Assembly: GCA_944326905.1 (NCBI GenBank) | Contig: CALVFU010000013.1 | Location: 1-36,407 of the forward strand | DNA length: 36,407 nucleotides | Source of the DNA: Candidatus Gastranaerophilales bacterium | GTDB taxonomy: Bacteria > Cyanobacteriota > Vampirovibrionia > Gastranaerophilales > Gastranaerophilaceae | Direction of reading: 5' to 3' | Part shown: positions 34,801 through 36,407 of the stretch, one piece after another | Numbering within the stretch: the stretch's first letter is position 1 | Layout of the letters: every line of letters begins with the position of its first letter | The notes under the pieces: model-generated | Databases searched by the model: none | Told to the model about the DNA's origin: nothing | Seen by the model: the letters and a program-made list of their open reading frames with translations, nothing else | Position numbers and translations under genes: made by a program

Positions 34801-35040
34801 AAATTTAAAATAGAAACACCCATAGGAACATATAATCCTGATTGGGCTGTACTCTTAGAAAAAAATGGTGAACAAAAATTTTATTTCGTACTTGAATCGA
34901 AGGGTACAACAAGTCTCTTTGACTTAAGAAGTCCAGAGCAGTTGAAAATCCATTGCGGGAAACAACACTTTGATACCCTTAAGGTGACTTTTCCTGCTGA
35001 ACCGATTAAGGATTGGAAAGAGTTTAAAGCTAAAGTATAA
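31900..35040 (+). CDS. res: Type III restriction endonuclease subunit (Res)
   Basis: This 1046-residue translocase-nuclease cuts DNA when two unmodified sites are found in opposite orientation. It is a superfamily 2 helicase: Walker A 'ETGTGKT' (90-96), motif II 'DEPQ' (213-216, the typical Res variant of DEAD), motif III 'SATHR' (240-244), and motif VI 'CRQKVGRGLRL'. The C-terminal PD-(D/E)XK nuclease is intact, with D981 in 'YNPDWAVLL' and E999-S-K1001 in 'YFVLESKG'. The start is GTG, with AAAGGA ten bases upstream, and it abuts the stop of the Bro-N gene with no gap. All core motifs are present, so the system should be active. Confidence 0.95.
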   Translation: MKLKFKNQDFQTEAVNAVADLFIGQEKSSNTFSIDDNAGQIRLIQNDFGFGNKLLLDDDTLVANMHNVQRRQKLPITRDFDSKQYSIEMETGTGKTYVYTKTILELNKRYGFTKFIIVVPSVAIREGVFKSLQVTEEHFKNLYDSEPYRYFIYNSSKLSDVRSFATSNNIEIMIINIDAFKKAENIINQEQDKLNGETAMRYIKDTNPIVIIDEPQSVDNTPKAKEAIQSLNPLCVLRYSATHREKINLLYRLTPVDAYQMGLVKQICVSSNTVANDFNKPYIYLKSVSNENGFSAKVEIDIQAKNGKVERATKTVKAGDDLYTLSGKRELYRDYVIEGIDCTKGFECLEFSNSETVMLGKSIGSVDENILKKAQIYRTIEAHLDKELRYYDKGIKVLSLFFIDEVKKYRTETGEKGIYAQMFEDCYNELINKPKYAGLKDKFNTDVEKAHNGYFSQDKKGVYKNTKGDTQADDDTYNLIMRDKERLLSFDCPLRFIFSHSALKEGWDNPNVFQVCTLIEQKSTFTCRQKVGRGLRLCVNQNGERIEDRNINILHVMANESFAEFAETLQKEIEQETGMKFGAFDISYLLNLTTEEKKEIEHIMTETDALEVYNSFVENDLIDESGVIKAESKINIENIDLPLTEPLKKEVHKMLKESKPLTPETLKEVKCVETIIEEKPYFTHEEASQVMEELKEAKVIDKNGKIKDTIKAQLAADKLDIVKRWDSAKKRAVLLALEKADNRPVIRDASREVTVRLKKQAILSPEFRELWDKIKQKTTYRVNFDVEELVKKCVKDLQEMDPIPKARLVSKTAELEIENFGITHTEKHIKTQDLSGTYEVLPDIIRLISAETLLKRSTIIRIIEESGRIQDFINNPQGFYEKALEIISKNRHSLAIDGIKYVKLAGEEYYVQEIFDSSELIANLDKNAISVNHSVYDYIIYDSGVESRFAESLDNDPDVKMFFKIPDKFKIETPIGTYNPDWAVLLEKNGEQKFYFVLESKGTTSLFDLRSPEQLKIHCGKQHFDTLKVTFPAEPIKDWKEFKAKV

Positions 35041-35049
35041 CTATTTTAT

Positions 35050-35079
35050 AAGTTGATAAGCATAAATGTTTATCAACTT
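35050..35079 (+). terminator. Hairpin after res
   Basis: AAGTTGATAA (35050-35059) pairs perfectly with TTATCAACTT (35070-35079) around ten bases, 10 bp past the res stop. The stem is AT-rich and no clean T-tract follows, so it is a weak terminator at best. Confidence 0.4.
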
Positions 35080-35263
35080 AATACTTTGAACATAAGCAAT
35101 AGATAGAGGACTTTGCTTCTATTTGCCTTTTTTACACATTAATATTCAGACTTTGGCGCTGGCATGCAGATTGAAATGTAAAACAAATTTTACTATTCCT
35201 GAAAATTTCTTCTATCAAATTTTGAAGTCTTGAAAGCAATAAAGTCTATAATTTCAAGCATAT

Positions 35264-35363
35264 TCATGAAAGGCTCGAACGTAGTGAGAACAGAAAAGTC
35301 TGCAGGATGAGGTAAATATGTGATTTACCGAAGCATTTTTGTTGTGGAAACCCCCAACCTGCA
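35264..35363 (+). ncRNA. Structured element, copy 1 (possible small RNA or repeat)
   Basis: Helices that can form together: an outer stem TGCAG (35301-35305) with CTGCA (35359-35363), an inner hairpin GGTAAAT (35311-35317) with ATTTACC (35323-35329) around the loop ATGTG, and a second inner hairpin GTTG (35341-35344) with CAAC (35355-35358), extended by a GG/CC pair. The result is a three-way junction followed by ATTTTTG. A related but diverged copy follows the small gene at 35975-36054. Whether it is transcribed, and in which direction, is not known. Confidence 0.4.
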
Positions 35364-35518
35364 ATTTTTGTTAAGGTACAAAGCAAGAACCCTAGACCTA
35401 TAATCTACAGTCTTGCATAGAAGTAAGTCAGTATAAATGTAACAATAAGTTAACAATTGGGCAAAAAAAAATTTAGGAGTGTTCATATACTATGTTGTAT
35501 TTATATTAAGGAGCAATT

Positions 35519-35971
35519 ATGAAAATTAGAAATTATCAATCAATTAAAACCTGTCATAACACGAATCCGGCTTTTTCGTCAAAATTGGTTCCAAATAATA
35601 CTTTGAGAGATGCCTTTGACCATGCTAAAAAAACTTGTAATGTTAAATTTTTAAATTCTATAAAAACTATTTTAAATGACGGAAAAAATGATAATATAAG
35701 CATAGTCTCTTATCGTGACCCACGGGATGAATATTTTATGACAAGTTTATATGTTAACAATGTAGAAAAAGATTTTTTACATAATCAATCGCTATTTGTT
35801 TCAAAGAAAAATACCAGCACTGGTAACCGAATTTTAGATTCAATAAAATTAATTGTTAGAAATTTTACTGATAAAAAACAAGTACGTACAGAATTAGACG
35901 AAATATATAAAAAGTCTAAATTAGATGAAGGTGATACTAGATATATAAGTGATGGACCTGAATTTTTTTAA
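35519..35971 (+). CDS. Small protein of unknown function with N-terminal 'NPAFSSKL' tag
   Basis: This is a 150-residue protein I cannot assign to a family. It is hydrophilic, mixed helical, and has no classical signal peptide or membrane segment. Residues 16-23 'NPAFSSKL' align in position and sequence with 'TPNFKGKL' (15-22) of the ADP-ribosyltransferase-like protein at 4314-5039; both start M-[KR]-I followed by a polar stretch. The ribosome binding site AAGGAG is five bases before the ATG, so it is very likely translated. It is bracketed by two related structured elements. The shared N-terminus suggests a sorting or secretion tag, but there is no direct evidence. Confidence 0.75.
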   Translation: MKIRNYQSIKTCHNTNPAFSSKLVPNNTLRDAFDHAKKTCNVKFLNSIKTILNDGKNDNISIVSYRDPRDEYFMTSLYVNNVEKDFLHNQSLFVSKKNTSTGNRILDSIKLIVRNFTDKKQVRTELDEIYKKSKLDEGDTRYISDGPEFF

Positions 35972-35974
35972 ATA

Positions 35975-36054
35975 AATTCATGAAAAGATGAGTATTGTAA
36001 GTCCATATGATGCGATAAATCTGTGATTTACCGCATTATACTTGTGCAAAGCAC
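35975..36054 (+). ncRNA. Structured element, copy 2
   Basis: It begins with the same ATTCATGAAA as copy 1. It contains the hairpin TGCGATAAAT (36011-36020) with ATTTACCGCA (36026-36035), one mismatch, around the loop CTGTG, then GTGC/GCAC around AAA (36044-36054). The loop/stem phrase TGTGATTTACCG is identical in both copies. It lies directly after the stop of the small gene, so it could be part of its 3' end. Confidence 0.4.
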
Positions 36055-36160
36055 CTAAAAACATTGATACTACTAATAAAAAAGACATTTAAGAGGGTAA
36101 TTTGTAAATGGTGTGACCTACAAGGCTTGTCTTGCTCGCTCGCGTGTAACGGCAATTCCT

Positions 36161-36196
36161 AGTTTTGCGTTTGTGTTTTGACACAAACGCAAAACT
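36161..36196. repeat. 16-bp perfect hairpin
   Basis: AGTTTTGCGTTTGTGT (36161-36176) and ACACAAACGCAAAACT (36181-36196) are perfect complements with a TTTG loop. This is the longest uninterrupted stem I found in the window. No T-tract follows. It may be a repeat element or an RNA-processing or protein-binding site. Confidence 0.65.
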
Positions 36197-36282
36197 CTCC
36201 AGCTTCAGCTTGCTCGCGCCGAACTCTAAAACAAAGCTTTGCTTTGTGGAGTTTTCGCCTCTAATCATCCAAAACATGAAAC

Positions 36283-36311
36283 AAAAAACTCCACATTATG
36301 TGGTGTTTTTT
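36283..36311. terminator. Terminator-like hairpin
   Basis: AAAAAACTCCACAT (36283-36296) pairs with ATGTGGTGTTTTTT (36298-36311) apart from one T-T mismatch. The A-tract and T-tract ends make it a candidate bidirectional terminator. Confidence 0.5.
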
Positions 36312-36407
36312 GATAATGGTTGGAACGACAAGGCTGTCTTGGATTTGCTCCACGCTCACAGAGTTTCGCCTTAAAGCCTAATGGCTCAGCCGGCTCAATC
36401 TGTTCGC

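Larger units (their letters stand above)
35041..35518. other. Intergenic region with structured element, no gene
   Basis: There is no supported coding sequence between res and the small gene at 35519. It contains the hairpin at 35050-35079 after res and the structured element at about 35264-35363. The last 70 bp are AT-rich and lead into the ribosome binding site AAGGAG of the next gene. Confidence 0.5.
36055..36407. other. Hairpin-rich non-coding end of the window
   Basis: I see no supported gene in the last 350 bp. Short open frames lack ribosome binding sites and arise from repeated phrases (GCTCGC, CAAGGCT.GTCTTG). It contains a very stable hairpin at 36161-36196 and a terminator-like hairpin at 36283-36311. 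A gene may begin beyond the right edge. Confidence 0.5.

Noticed and set aside
36165..36374. 69-codon frame near the right edge
   Set aside because: It runs through the 16-bp hairpin and the terminator-like hairpin and has no ribosome binding site.
1..36407. tRNA, rRNA, tmRNA or CRISPR array
   Set aside because: I found no T-arm GGTTCRA signatures in suitable context, no rRNA-like segments, and no regularly spaced direct repeats.

Overview
The window is AT-rich, gene-dense bacterial DNA. Several traits suggest a non-photosynthetic relative of cyanobacteria such as gut Melainabacteria (Vampirovibrionia / Gastranaerophilales). These are the long PPi-type phosphofructokinase, a FeoA-FeoB fusion, a PilM-PilN fusion beside a PilO-like protein, an outer-membrane-type protein with a signal peptide, and small secreted-looking proteins with an N-terminal 'P-x-F-x-[GS]-K-L' tag. 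The taxonomic call is inference, because no rRNA or other marker is present.

Layout. (1) 1-5660 is an accessory segment. It holds a transposase fragment, a repeat-dense non-coding zone (227-520), a large toxin-like protein with an internal hydrophobic region and a possible ADP-ribosyltransferase-like C-terminus, a ParDE module whose toxin has an in-frame stop, and a second protein with clear ADP-ribosyltransferase motifs on the minus strand. (2) 5662-10700 covers metal uptake and glycolysis: FeoAB (minus), divergent from a ZIP metal transporter followed by PPi-phosphofructokinase. (3) 10822-12406 is a compact two-gene type II restriction-modification operon. (4) 12483-16665 has a response regulator/histidine kinase pair, a small unknown protein with a strong promoter, and a DHA2-type efflux protein. 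(5) 16718-28498 is core: pilus assembly proteins, rlmB plus an RpoD-type sigma factor, a TPR protein, an FtsB/DivIC-like protein, an outer membrane protein, coaE, an RluB/RsuA-type pseudouridine synthase, a YbgC-like thioesterase, rubredoxin, a second DHA2 efflux protein and tyrS. (6) 28854-35040 is a type III restriction-modification locus (mod, a Bro-N/DinD-like gene, res). Two related ~92-bp palindromic repeats lie on either side of mod. (7) 35041-36407 holds a small unknown protein with the N-terminal tag, bracketed by two related structured elements, then a hairpin-rich non-coding end.

Genes working together: the two restriction systems and the toxin-like genes make up the defence/conflict content. 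The PilMN/PilO-like proteins would form the inner-membrane alignment complex of a type IV pilus or related secretion machine. The rlmB-sigma and thioesterase-pseudouridine synthase-coaE groups are tightly overlapping housekeeping operons. The best candidates for undescribed biology are the N-terminally tagged proteins, the paired structured elements around 35519-35971, the Bro-N gene inside the type III system, and the large toxin-like protein at the left end.
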